64,000 nt of DNA, from assembly GCF_000299415.1 (NCBI RefSeq), contig NZ_AMPG01000002.1:496001-560000 (forward strand), written 5' to 3'. The notes beneath the pieces are model-generated. The model saw nothing but the letters and a program-made list of their open reading frames with translations, did no database searches and had not been told where the DNA came from. This DNA is from Candidatus Microthrix parvicella Bio17-1. Lineage in GTDB: Bacteria; Actinomycetota; Acidimicrobiia; Acidimicrobiales; Microtrichaceae. The position numbers were made by a program, and so were the translations under genes. Positions 27,985-36,843 of the stretch are shown here, in pieces (the stretch's first letter is position 1; each line of letters starts with the position of its first letter).

Positions 27985-30983
27985 GACGCTCCTTCGGGCT
28001 CGATGTCGGCGACACGCCGGCCAGAACGCGCCACCACCTCGGGGCTGCCGCCCAGGTAGCTGGCCACCACCTCGGGGTGGGACAACACCTCATCAGGCGG
28101 ACCGGAGGTGATCACCCGACCGGTCTCGAGCGCCACCAACCGGTCGGCGACGCTCGAGAGCAGACCCATGTCGTGCTCGACGATCACCATGGCGCACTCC
28201 AACTCGTCGCGCAGTCGCAGCAGCAGCGGGCCCAACGCCTCGGTTTCGCGCTGAGCGATGCCGGAGGATGGCTCGTCAAGCATCACCACGCTGGGCCGCT
28301 GGGCCACCACCGCTGCCAGGTCGACGATACGGCGCGAGCCGGTGGACAGCTCACCGACGAATTTGTCGCGGTAATCGCCCAGCCCAAACCGTTCGATCAG
28401 CTCGTCGGTGTCGCGCCGCACCTTCCACTCGGAGAGCACCAAGGGTGGCGTTCGCAGCACCGCGTCGGCGGTGGAGCGCACCTCCACCCAGCGTTCGTGC
28501 GCCAGAGCCAGCGCCTCGGTCACGGTGAGGCCCGGAAACAGCCTGGCGTCCTGAAACGACCGGCCGAGCCCTGCCTTGGCCCGACGGGCCACGCTCAGGT
28601 TTGTCAGCTCGACGTTGCCGAGACCGATGGTGCCCGACTGCGTGGGTACAAACCCCGAGATGGCATCGAGCACGGTGGTCTTGCCTGCGCCGTTGGGTCC
28701 GATCAGACCCACGATCTCTCGTGGACGAACCTCGAGGGACACCCCGTCGACGGCCCGTACCCCGCCAAACGCGCACACCAGGTTGCTCGCCTGGAGCACG
28801 GGCGAATCAGGCATCGGCGCCGAGGATGGCCGATCACCTGTGGAGTGCGTCGGCCCTTCTCCAAGAAACACCGAGCGCAACAGGTCGGGCCGCTCGAGCA
28901 GTTCGGCGGTGGGGCCGGTGAAGCGGAGTTTGCCCTTCTCCATGAACAGTGCCCGATCGGCCAGGGTGAGCGCCACGTTGACCGACTGCTCCACCACAAT
29001 GACCGTGGTGCCCGACGCTGCCACCTGACGCACCAGGCTCACCAGGTCCTCAACCACGACCGGAGCCAGTCCGAGCGACAACTCGTCAATCATCAGCAAT
29101 CGAGGCCTGGCGAGCAGTGCCATGGCCAGGGCCAGTTGTTGCTGCTGCCCGCCAGAGAGGTTGGCCGCCGGTTCGGCCATCCGGTCGGCCAAAACCGGGA
29201 ACGGCGCACACACCTCCTCGATGCGACGCTTCAGGTTGTGGGGATCCGAGCGCAGCATCCACCCGGCGGTACGCAGATTCTCGGCAACGGTAAGGCTGGG
29301 GAAGGTGCCCTTGCCCCCGGGCATCTCGCCCAGGCCCAGGTGGGCGATCGCTTGGGGCGGGGCGTGCGTGATGTCGCGCCCATCGAAGATCACCGCCCCC
29401 CGGCCGGCGTGCACCGTGCCGGCGATCGCCCCCAGCAGCGTCGACTTGCCTGCGCCGTTGGTGCCGAGCAGTGCCACCACCTCCCCCTCCCCCACCTCCA
29501 TCGACAGGCCGGTGAGTACCCGCAGGTTGTCGTAGGAGACGTGCAGGTCGCGAACGACCAGCAGCTTGGCCCGCCCCTCGGCGCGCTCCCGTGCGTCCTC
29601 AGCCCGTGCGAGGGATCCTGTCCAAACGTCGGCGATGTCACCCTGGATCGTGGAGGCCGCAGTCGACACGATCAGCCCACCCACTACGAGGACAGGCACC
29701 ATGACCAGCATGCCCACCCGGGCGCTGTAGCGGTCGGTGAGCCAACCGATCAGCGGCAACACCAACAAGCCGGGGATGGCCCAGTAGCTGGCGATGGCAA
29801 AGCCCACCGCTCGGGCCCGAGCCGGGATGGCCACCGAGAGGCTGGCGAGCAGGCCGGGCAGGATGATGGCCAGGCACGAGGTGAGTGCGATGTTGGCTAC
29901 GACGGTGAGCCAGACGGTGGGGGCCAGCGCGAATGCGAGTGCAAACACGCCCGACACGATGGCGACCACCCGAAGAAACTTGAACACCAACGAAGGGTCG
30001 CGCATGAACAGCTTGGTTCCCATGGCGGCGCCGACAGCCAAACCGACGAACTGGAACGGTTCAACCGCGGCGGCCAGATACCCGCGCTGGAGCTCGTCGA
30101 GGTTGTACGTCTGCTCGTACAGGATGCCTGCCAGGCTGACGAAACCGATCAGCGACACCGACAGAAACGGCACCGAATACCAGAGGCGCCGCAGCGACGG
30201 GATCTCGTTGCACAGCCGGAATGCCTCCTCGAAGCTGGCCTGAGGTTCGGCCAATGCAATCATCGCCTCGTCGCCACCGGCGGCCTTGCGCTCCTGGCCG
30301 CCCCGAACCGGCTCACGCAGGCGCAACGCCAGCGCCGCGAAGACGACGGTCGGGATGACGAACACGAAAAACGGGGTCCGCCAGGAACCGGTGGCCGCAG
30401 CCAGGCCCCCCGCCAGAAGCGGCCCGGCGAACTGGCCCAACACGTTGGCACCACGATGGATCGAGTACACCGACGAGCGTCGGTCGACGGCGTAGTAGTC
30501 GGCCAGGAGGGAGTTGTGAGTGGGGTCGACGACGGCGCGGCCGATGCCGGCACCGGAGCGGGCAATCACCAACATGAGCGCGCCGTTGGCCAGCCCGGTG
30601 AACAGCGAGAACACTCCCCAGGCGATGGCCCCCGCGATGGCGATGGGCACCCGCGGATATCGATCGGCAGCCACCGCAATGGGCAACTGCAACAAGAACG
30701 CGATCAGCAGGCTGATGGCGACGAGCGACAGGATGCCTGCGTTGGACAAGCCAAGGTCGTCGCGAATGTTGGGGATGAGGATGCCAAACCCGGTGCGGTC
30801 CAACTCGTCGACGGCGTTGAGGCCGAACAACACAACCAGGGCCATCAGCGGGCCGTCGCCAACGGCCCGACGCAGCGCCTCGATGGGGTGTCGAATCGAC
30901 GGCCACCAATGCGACGGCTGAACGACCGTGCGGCTGGACTCCAGCAGCAGCGAGCCCCAGCCCACGGGCTGCTCAACGCTCAT
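27981..30983 (-). CDS. Fusion protein: MFS transporter plus two ABC ATPases (LivF-like and LivG-like)
   Basis: 1000 residues. About 45-455 form a twelve-helix MFS unit (LIPNIRDDLGLSNAGILSLV, IGRAVVDPTHNSLLADYYAV). From about 475 an LivF-like ATPase follows, with Walker A GTNGAGKST near 508, LSGGQQQQ near 612 and Walker B LLMIDELSLGLAP. From about 735 an LivG-like ATPase follows, with Walker A GPNGAGKTT near 765, an altered signature LSTGSRR near 878 and Walker B VVMLDEPSSGIAQRE. Known LIV systems use separate LivF and LivG, and MFS carriers are not ATP-driven, so one chain with both is notable. Start and stop overlap neighbours by 4 bp (ATGA). It should work with the LivH-LivM fusion and binding protein. 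Confidence 0.9.
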   Translation of the reverse strand: MSVEQPVGWGSLLLESSRTVVQPSHWWPSIRHPIEALRRAVGDGPLMALVVLFGLNAVDELDRTGFGILIPNIRDDLGLSNAGILSLVAISLLIAFLLQLPIAVAADRYPRVPIAIAGAIAWGVFSLFTGLANGALMLVIARSGAGIGRAVVDPTHNSLLADYYAVDRRSSVYSIHRGANVLGQFAGPLLAGGLAAATGSWRTPFFVFVIPTVVFAALALRLREPVRGGQERKAAGGDEAMIALAEPQASFEEAFRLCNEIPSLRRLWYSVPFLSVSLIGFVSLAGILYEQTYNLDELQRGYLAAAVEPFQFVGLAVGAAMGTKLFMRDPSLVFKFLRVVAIVSGVFALAFALAPTVWLTVVANIALTSCLAIILPGLLASLSVAIPARARAVGFAIASYWAIPGLLVLPLIGWLTDRYSARVGMLVMVPVLVVGGLIVSTAASTIQGDIADVWTGSLARAEDARERAEGRAKLLVVRDLHVSYDNLRVLTGLSMEVGEGEVVALLGTNGAGKSTLLGAIAGTVHAGRGAVIFDGRDITHAPPQAIAHLGLGEMPGGKGTFPSLTVAENLRTAGWMLRSDPHNLKRRIEEVCAPFPVLADRMAEPAANLSGGQQQQLALAMALLARPRLLMIDELSLGLAPVVVEDLVSLVRQVAASGTTVIVVEQSVNVALTLADRALFMEKGKLRFTGPTAELLERPDLLRSVFLGEGPTHSTGDRPSSAPMPDSPVLQASNLVCAFGGVRAVDGVSLEVRPREIVGLIGPNGAGKTTVLDAISGFVPTQSGTIGLGNVELTNLSVARRAKAGLGRSFQDARLFPGLTVTEALALAHERWVEVRSTADAVLRTPPLVLSEWKVRRDTDELIERFGLGDYRDKFVGELSTGSRRIVDLAAVVAQRPSVVMLDEPSSGIAQRETEALGPLLLRLRDELECAMVIVEHDMGLLSSVADRLVALETGRVITSGPPDEVLSHPEVVASYLGGSPEVVARSGRRVADIEPEGAS

Positions 30984-33061
30984 GGGCTCACCTCGGCCGA
31001 TTCGTCGACGGATTCGTCAGCAGGACCCGCCGACGCGTCCGTCAACACCTCGGGATCGCCGAGGTCGGACAACGACGGCACGATGATGCCGCGGCGCCGT
31101 GCCAGGTTGGACAGCATCAGGTCGCGGAACCGAACAAGGGCGCCGCCAACCCCGTCGGGCATCACCAACAGCACGAACAACGCCCCGGCGGCGGTGGCGA
31201 ACAGGTTCCACGGTGCGGGCAGCAGCCACCCGCTGCCACGCAAGATGAACGCACCGATGACGGCGCCGGGGAGGCTGGCCAAGCCGCCCAAAACCACCCC
31301 GATGAACGTGGCCACGCTTTCCTCCGGGAGGAACAACGCCTGTTTGAAGGCGCCCTGGTGCAGCGTGAACACCGCACCGGCGGCGCCGGCGATCGCCCCG
31401 GACACGGCGAACGCAGCCAGCTTGGCCTGAGTCACCGCCACACCGTAAGCCCGGGTGGCGTCCTCATTTTCCCGGATGGCGATGAGGACCCGTCCCGAGC
31501 GGGACCGACGCAGGGCCGTCGCCGCCAGCAGCGACACCACCAGAAGGCCCAAGGCCAGGAGGTAAAGCTCGGCCGGGGTGTCCATGGGTATGCGACCCAG
31601 GAGCGCCGGCCGATGACCGGCGAACGAACCGGTGGGGATCCAGTCGAAGTAGCCGTTGTCGAAGACCCCGTTGGAGCATGCCACTGCCAAGGCCAGGGTG
31701 GTGACCGCCAGGTACACCCCGCGGATGCGCAGCGCCGGAAGACCCACCACCACCGCCGCAACCGCCCCGGCACCCGCACCCATGCAGATGGCCAGCGCCG
31801 GATCGACCGCGTGAGTCTGATTGGCCCAGGCAAACACCGCGCCGCCCATGCCGGCGAAGGCCATCTGCCCAAGGCTCAGCTGACCCGCCCAACCGGACAG
31901 AATCACCAGCGACACGCCGACGCTTGCGATGATCAGCACCGCTCCCAACTTCAACATGGCGCCCGTGGACAAGACGAACGGACACACCGCAAGAGCCGTC
32001 ACACCGAGCGAGACCAACCCCAACCTGGCGGCGGTCACCTCCCAGCGCCGGGCCAGTTCTGCGGGCACCGGCCGAACGTCGGAGGCCAGGCGCCACGACG
32101 AGGTGTCGTCACGGTCCGCCCGGGTGACCCCCATGCGCCGCAACAACAGCGCACCGATGATGATGGCGGCCAGCAACGGCGCCACCAGTGCGCCATCGCC
32201 GGTTTGGAACCGCACCGCAAGCTCGAGAACGCCCAGCACCACCGACGAGAACACGATGACTCCCACGTGCGTCATGCGGCCCAGCACCAGGGCGGCGATG
32301 GCCCGGAGCAGCAGACCGAGGCTGGTGCCATACCCAACTCCCAGGCCTCCGGTGCCCGCGGTGAGGAAGAGGGCCACGAACGCTCCGACAGTTGCCAGCG
32401 TCCAGATCAGGCTCTGGAGCCGCTTCACCGGAATGCCAAGCGTCAGCGCACGGGAGCTGCGGTCGGCCGAGGCACGAATTGCGACCCCAAGCGCCGTTCG
32501 GTTGAGAACCAACACCAATCCGATCAGCAGCAACGGCACCACGAAGAGCGCCACCAGGTCGGAACCGTCGAACACGGTCCCACCGATCTCAATGGACATA
32601 CCAAAAGGTTCGGGCAAGGAACGCACCGACGGCGAGGCCCCCCAGGCGCGCGGCAGGATCAGGGCACCGAAGCCGAGCAGCTGGGCGAGGCCAATGGTGG
32701 CCACGGTGATAAGCACCCGCGGCGCGTCGAAGAAGCGGCGGATGATCAGGCCCTCCACCGCCACGCCCAGCACCACCGCCGCCGCCAGCCCGGCGGCCGC
32801 GCACGCCCAATAGTTCCAGCCCCATTGATCGGCGAGCAGCACGGCCAGGGTGGCCGGCACGATACCCAGGTCACCGGCGGCAAAGTTGATGACCCGGCTG
32901 GCGCGCCACACGAGCGCCAGGCCAACCGCAGCCAACGAGCCGACGAGGCCGGCCAGCGCGCCGGCGACGAAGGTGCCCAACGGTACGGGCAACAGCACCA
33001 ACTGAGCCACCAGCAGCACGGCAGGCGCCAAATACGGCGACGCGCTGTGACGCCAGTCCAT
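30980..33061 (-). CDS. Fused LivH-LivM branched-chain-type ABC permease
   Basis: About 693 residues. The first half (about 20-310) matches LivH (AAVGLALVWRASRVINFAAGDLGIVPATLAV, VLITVATIGLAQLLGFGALI). The second half (about 360-650) matches LivM (GWAGQLSLGQMAFAGMGGAVFAW, LRIRGVYLAVTTLALAVAC, RSRSGRVLIAIRENEDATRA). Such transporters normally have two separate permeases; here they are one polypeptide, mirroring the fused ATPases downstream. ATG 33061 follows GGGGGGCAGGG; TTG 33094 and GTG 33085 are upstream alternatives near a GGAGGAGG. The C-terminal tail after the last helix is acidic (SAGPADESVDESAEVSP). Confidence 0.88.
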   Translation of the reverse strand: MDWRHSASPYLAPAVLLVAQLVLLPVPLGTFVAGALAGLVGSLAAVGLALVWRASRVINFAAGDLGIVPATLAVLLADQWGWNYWACAAAGLAAAVVLGVAVEGLIIRRFFDAPRVLITVATIGLAQLLGFGALILPRAWGASPSVRSLPEPFGMSIEIGGTVFDGSDLVALFVVPLLLIGLVLVLNRTALGVAIRASADRSSRALTLGIPVKRLQSLIWTLATVGAFVALFLTAGTGGLGVGYGTSLGLLLRAIAALVLGRMTHVGVIVFSSVVLGVLELAVRFQTGDGALVAPLLAAIIIGALLLRRMGVTRADRDDTSSWRLASDVRPVPAELARRWEVTAARLGLVSLGVTALAVCPFVLSTGAMLKLGAVLIIASVGVSLVILSGWAGQLSLGQMAFAGMGGAVFAWANQTHAVDPALAICMGAGAGAVAAVVVGLPALRIRGVYLAVTTLALAVACSNGVFDNGYFDWIPTGSFAGHRPALLGRIPMDTPAELYLLALGLLVVSLLAATALRRSRSGRVLIAIRENEDATRAYGVAVTQAKLAAFAVSGAIAGAAGAVFTLHQGAFKQALFLPEESVATFIGVVLGGLASLPGAVIGAFILRGSGWLLPAPWNLFATAAGALFVLLVMPDGVGGALVRFRDLMLSNLARRRGIIVPSLSDLGDPEVLTDASAGPADESVDESAEVSP

Positions 33062-33095
33062 CGAACCCTGCCCCCCGGCCGTCACCTCCTCCAAT

Positions 33096-34772
33096 CTAAC
33101 TGGTTCCGGCGGTCTCCAGTTCGCCGTTCAGCCACCGGGACTTGGCCAGTGAGCGCTGTAGCTTGCCGGAGGAGGTCTTGGGCACCGTTCCCTTGGCCAC
33201 CATGACCACCTCCTTGGGGGGCACCCCGATGTCGCTGGTGATCCGCTCGGTCAGGAGGTCTCGCACCGTCGCTGCCTCGGCATCGCCCAACTCGGCCACC
33301 ACAACGATCGATTGCGCGCCCGCCCGACCGTCGGCGCCAAAGGCGATCACATTGCCGGGCCGCACGCCGGCCACGTCACCGGCCGAACGCTCGATGTCCT
33401 GTGGGTAGATGTTGCGGCCACCGACGATGATCACGTCCTTGATACGTCCGCACACCACGAGCTCGCCGTCCAGCAGATACGCAAGGTCACCGGTGTGCAG
33501 CCATCCGTCCACCAGCAGTTCGGCGGTCGCCTCGGGGTTCTTGTAATAGCCCGGCGTCACCGAGGTGCCGCGAATCAGCAGCTCACCCACCTGGCGGTCA
33601 CCCAGTTCCTGCCCACTGGAACGATCGACGACGCGCATCTCCAGCCCGGGCACCGCCCGGCCCAGCAGCGCCAGTTCCCGCGTGGTGGTCTTTTCACCCT
33701 CCGGTGCGCCATCCTCACTCGGCGGCCTGGCGACGTGCTCGTGCTCCAATGCATCGGCATCGACCACATCGGTACGAAAGCCGTCCCAGCGGCGAGAAAA
33801 GGCGCCACCAATGCCAACTTCGGCCATCCCGAAGGCGGGAAACGCCGCACCGGGACGGAGCCCGAACGGCTCCCCCGCCGCGAGGAACCGACGGAATACG
33901 TCGGCGTCGATGGGCTCGGCCCCATTCAGCAACACCTCGAGCGACGACAGGTCGAGTTCCTCGGCCCGCCGCAACGCCCTGGCAGCCAGCGCGTACGCGA
34001 AGTTGGGTCCGGCCGTCATCGTGCCGCCGTAGTCGGAGATCCACTGCATCCATCGTGCAGGTCGGGACAGGAAATCTTGAGGCGCCGCCTGCACGAGGTT
34101 GCGACCGGTCGTCATCGGAATGGTCAACAGGCCGACCAACCCCATGTCGTGATACAGCGGCAGCCACGAGACGAACACCTCGTCGTCGATCAGGCCTCCG
34201 GCCTGGGTGCAGGCGTCAAGGTTGGCGCAGATGGTGCGATGGGGCAGCATGACCCCCTTGGGCTCGGCGGTGGATCCCGAAGTGAACTGCAGCACTGCAA
34301 GCGCGTCAGGATCGTCGTCGGGGCGCTTCCAATCGGCCGGCGCCAACTCGGAGGAACGGGCCACCAGATCCTGCAGGACCACGAAGGGCGGATCGCCTTC
34401 GGCGCGTTCAACAAAAGCAGCGAACTGCTCGTCGATCAACACCAGCGAGCAGTCAGCGGCGCGAATTCGGCTTCTGGTCTGTTCGACGAACGCCTCAATC
34501 GATCCCAGGCGCATCGGTAACGGCAACATCACCAGGCAACCACCGGTGAGCCAGGTGGCCTGGATCGCCGTGATCAACGGCCGGGTGGTGGGCCCCAGCA
34601 GCGCCACGTGGGTCCCCGGCGTCACCCCGTAAGTCTGCAGCCCCGCAGCCAGCGATCGAGCGGCGGAATGGGTCTGTGCCCAGGTGGTGGTGTCGTAGCC
34701 TTCCGGCGAGGCCACCGTGAGGGTGGCATCGCTTTCGGCCGCGCGTTCGATTCGGGAGATCAGGCTGTGCAC
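33096..34772 (-). CDS. Fatty acyl-AMP ligase / acyl-CoA synthetase (FadD32-like)
   Basis: The 558-residue ANL enzyme has P-loop LQFTSGSTAEPKGVMLPH near residue 163, the FAAL-like WLPLYHDMGLVG near 206, A5 FGMAEVGIGG, hinge GDLAYLLDGELVVCGRIKDV, IVGGRNIYPQDIE and a C-terminal lysine motif TSSGKLQRS. The FTSGSTAEPKGV and YHDMGL forms are those of fatty acyl-AMP ligases, which load acyl chains onto carrier proteins. No polyketide synthase is nearby, so CoA ligation of an imported acid is equally possible. It is the first gene of the LIV-like unit, only a few bases ahead of the permease gene. The start is GTG 34772. Confidence 0.85.
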   Translation of the reverse strand: MHSLISRIERAAESDATLTVASPEGYDTTTWAQTHSAARSLAAGLQTYGVTPGTHVALLGPTTRPLITAIQATWLTGGCLVMLPLPMRLGSIEAFVEQTRSRIRAADCSLVLIDEQFAAFVERAEGDPPFVVLQDLVARSSELAPADWKRPDDDPDALAVLQFTSGSTAEPKGVMLPHRTICANLDACTQAGGLIDDEVFVSWLPLYHDMGLVGLLTIPMTTGRNLVQAAPQDFLSRPARWMQWISDYGGTMTAGPNFAYALAARALRRAEELDLSSLEVLLNGAEPIDADVFRRFLAAGEPFGLRPGAAFPAFGMAEVGIGGAFSRRWDGFRTDVVDADALEHEHVARPPSEDGAPEGEKTTTRELALLGRAVPGLEMRVVDRSSGQELGDRQVGELLIRGTSVTPGYYKNPEATAELLVDGWLHTGDLAYLLDGELVVCGRIKDVIIVGGRNIYPQDIERSAGDVAGVRPGNVIAFGADGRAGAQSIVVVAELGDAEAATVRDLLTERITSDIGVPPKEVVMVAKGTVPKTSSGKLQRSLAKSRWLNGELETAGTS

Positions 34773-34876
34773 GGCGTTTGGACCCTCTCGGTCAGGAGCC
34801 GGTTACAAGCGACCGGCGATCGGTTCGAAGTGGCGTGAACCCACCCGCCTGCTGCTATCGTGTCAGCTTCCCCTAC

Positions 34877-34949
34877 GGGGCTGTAGCTCAATTGGTAGAG
34901 CGCTTCCATGGCATGGAAGAGGTCGTCGGTTCGATTCCGATCAGCTCCA
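34877..34949 (+). tRNA. tRNA-Ala (anticodon GGC)
   Basis: The 73-nt gene folds cleanly: acceptor GGGGCTG/CAGCTCC with one G-T pair, D-arm GCTC-AATTGGTA-GAGC, anticodon stem CTTCC/GGAAG enclosing loop ATGGCAT with anticodon GGC, and T-arm GTCGG-TTCGATT-CCGAT. The discriminator base is A and CCA is not encoded. TATCGT at 34856-34861 is a possible -10. It is convergent with rsfS, whose stop lies 6 bp beyond. Confidence 0.95.
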
Positions 34950-34954
34950 CAGCA

Positions 34955-35335
34955 TCACTGCCATTGGAGGCGCGGAACGTCGCCGTACAGGCGTTCCAGC
35001 CGGTAGTAGCCGCGGTCCTCCTCGACGAAAGCGTGCACGATCACGTCGCCGTAGTCGAGCAACACCCAGCGCAAGGAGTCACGGCCCTCCACCGACTGCG
35101 GGGTTCGTCCGGTTCGCTCCCGCACCACGGCCTCAACCTCGTCGGCGATCGCCTTCACCTGACGCTCGGTTCGACCGCTCACCAACACGAAGACGTCGCA
35201 CATCACCTGTACGCCGGAGACATCCAGCACCTCGATGGCCTCGCCGTCCTTGGCATCGGCCGCAAACGAAGCGGCTCGGGCCAGCGCCACGGTGTCGACA
35301 TCCAGGTTGGTCAGCTCGTCGGTCTCCAAGGTCAC
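34955..35335 (-). CDS. rsfS: Ribosome silencing factor RsfS
   Basis: The 126-residue protein has the RsfS/Iojap core: AKDGEAIEVLDVSGVQVMCD, FVLVSGRTERQVKAIADEVE, and the C-terminal SLRWVLLDYGDVIVHAFVEE followed by RGYYRLERLYGDVPRLQW. RsfS binds ribosomal protein L14 and blocks joining of the subunits during starvation. The GTG start overlaps the stop of the LytR_C protein by 4 bp. The order nadD-LytR/LCP-rsfS is common in actinobacteria. Confidence 0.95.
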   Translation of the reverse strand: MTLETDELTNLDVDTVALARAASFAADAKDGEAIEVLDVSGVQVMCDVFVLVSGRTERQVKAIADEVEAVVRERTGRTPQSVEGRDSLRWVLLDYGDVIVHAFVEEDRGYYRLERLYGDVPRLQWQ

Positions 35336-36843
35336 AGTTGATCCTGGCCCAACACGACCACCGCGCGCACGTCCTCGCCCAACTTCTCCTGATCGGTCAA
35401 CTTCGCCTTGAGCGCGTCCGCCAACCGTTGGGCCTGCTCGCGTTCCTCCGGGGAAGCGTCCAATGAGATGGCAACACTGCTGGTCGCCTGGGGAAGTACC
35501 TTCGCGTTGCCCACCACCTTCACCTCGGCGCCGGCGTTCACCACGTCCGAGGCCAGCTTCAGCGCCAGCTGTGGCTGGTTGGTGCCGTTGAGCAGTTTCA
35601 CGCCCAGGCGCTGTCCGGGGAACCCGGAGATTGGGAACGGGACGATACTCCCCAATGTGGCGTCGATCGCCTCGTTGTCAGGTGCGGTAAACGACGCCCC
35701 TTGGCCGGTGCCTCCGTCCGGACGACCGCCGATGCGGGCCTCCTTCACCGGCAGCTGGATAACCGACGCTTCGCCCGAACCCAGCGCCGTGAACAACTCG
35801 GCCAGTGCGGTCACGTTGTCGTCAGGTGCCGTGGGTTTGAAGCCGTCCGCTCCGAGCGCCAAGAGGCGTTCCAGCACCAACTGCTGCCGGTTCAGCCGGT
35901 TGTACTCCGACTCTTCCGGCCCCAAGTAGTTCAGGTAGGCCATGAGCCCCCCGGGGTCGAGCGAAACGTCACCCGACTCGAACTGCGGCACCAACACCCC
36001 CTGAAAGTCAACCAGCAGCTGCTCCGGGTTTCGAACAGCGAGCGGCTTGCCCCCCAGCAGCGAGTCCACATCGGACTCCGTGACCACGAGTTGGTCGGTC
36101 ATGCCAAAACCGAGCGATGCCTCCAACTCGGTCTGCAACTCGTCCATGCCATCCTCGGCTTCGATGTAATTGGGGATGCGCACCTTGCCGTCTTCGCTCT
36201 TCAGGAAAAGGCTGCTGGGGATGGTCACGATGGTGCCCCCGGTCTCACCCGTACCCTGGGTGACCACCGAAAGCGATCGCAGCTCTCCGCCATCGGTGGT
36301 GATGGCAAGAAAGGTCACAGGCGTAGGCCTGACGGCGGCCTCGTAGCCCGGTTGGCTGGGCGATCGCTGTTGCGGGCTGATCGACGCCCCGCCGGTCATG
36401 CGGAGGGAGCTGCGATAACCCGTATACGACAGCGCCACCAGCGCCACGGCAAAAGTGACGCTGAGAGCCAGGAAACGACGGCTGGACCCACTACGTCGCG
36501 TTGTGCCTGGTCGAGAGGATTCGTCCCCCTCCAGGGACCGCGCCTCGTTGGCATGGGTGTCGCTGAACCCCGACTGGGCGTCAAACGTGCGCGTGTGCGG
36601 CGCTGCCTGTTCCCCGCCGTCATCGAGTGGCCGCTCCAACACATCGGCGAACTGATCGTCGCCGGCTCCGCCGACGGAATCGCCGCCAACAAGTGATGGC
36701 GCCTCGTCGGGTGCAGGGACGTAAGCCGTCGTTGGCGCTTCGGGCAGTTCGCGTTCAAGAAGCTCGTCACTCCAAGCGGCGTCGGGGCCACCCGGGGTCG
36801 ATCTCCCCGACTCAGGGGCCGCCTCAACTGCCATCGTCACCAT
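35332..36843 (-). CDS. LytR C-terminal-domain protein with degenerate LCP-like region
   Basis: About 503 residues (starts 36855, 36843 and 36834 are all possible; all overlap the nadD 3' end). A long acidic, disordered cytoplasmic part is followed by one membrane helix (RRFLALSVTFAVALVALSYTG, about residue 125). The extracytoplasmic region resembles LytR-CpsA-Psr domains in layout (VTFLAITTDGGELRSLSVVT, TIVTIPSSLFLKSEDGKVRI) but lacks the conserved Arg/Asp residues of active LCP ligases. The LytR_C domain is at the end (LGVKLLNGTNQPQLALKLAS, EVKVVGNAK). Active LCP proteins attach glycopolymers to peptidoglycan; this one may be structural or regulatory. Confidence 0.75.
   Translation of the reverse strand: MVTMAVEAAPESGRSTPGGPDAAWSDELLERELPEAPTTAYVPAPDEAPSLVGGDSVGGAGDDQFADVLERPLDDGGEQAAPHTRTFDAQSGFSDTHANEARSLEGDESSRPGTTRRSGSSRRFLALSVTFAVALVALSYTGYRSSLRMTGGASISPQQRSPSQPGYEAAVRPTPVTFLAITTDGGELRSLSVVTQGTGETGGTIVTIPSSLFLKSEDGKVRIPNYIEAEDGMDELQTELEASLGFGMTDQLVVTESDVDSLLGGKPLAVRNPEQLLVDFQGVLVPQFESGDVSLDPGGLMAYLNYLGPEESEYNRLNRQQLVLERLLALGADGFKPTAPDDNVTALAELFTALGSGEASVIQLPVKEARIGGRPDGGTGQGASFTAPDNEAIDATLGSIVPFPISGFPGQRLGVKLLNGTNQPQLALKLASDVVNAGAEVKVVGNAKVLPQATSSVAISLDASPEEREQAQRLADALKAKLTDQEKLGEDVRAVVVLGQDQL

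Noticed and set aside
28077-31430. Plus-strand open frame of 1117 codons
   Set aside because: It lies opposite the MFS-LivF-LivG fusion, which has clear motifs; the antisense translation is His/Gln/Arg-rich with no domain, as GC-rich third positions often allow.
31358-33205. Plus-strand open frame of 615 codons
   Set aside because: Antisense shadow of the LivH-LivM permease, with no hydrophobic segments or motifs of its own.
34955-35341. Plus-strand open frame across rsfS (34778-35341) containing the tRNA
   Set aside because: It runs through the tRNA-Ala gene and antisense to rsfS, both well supported.
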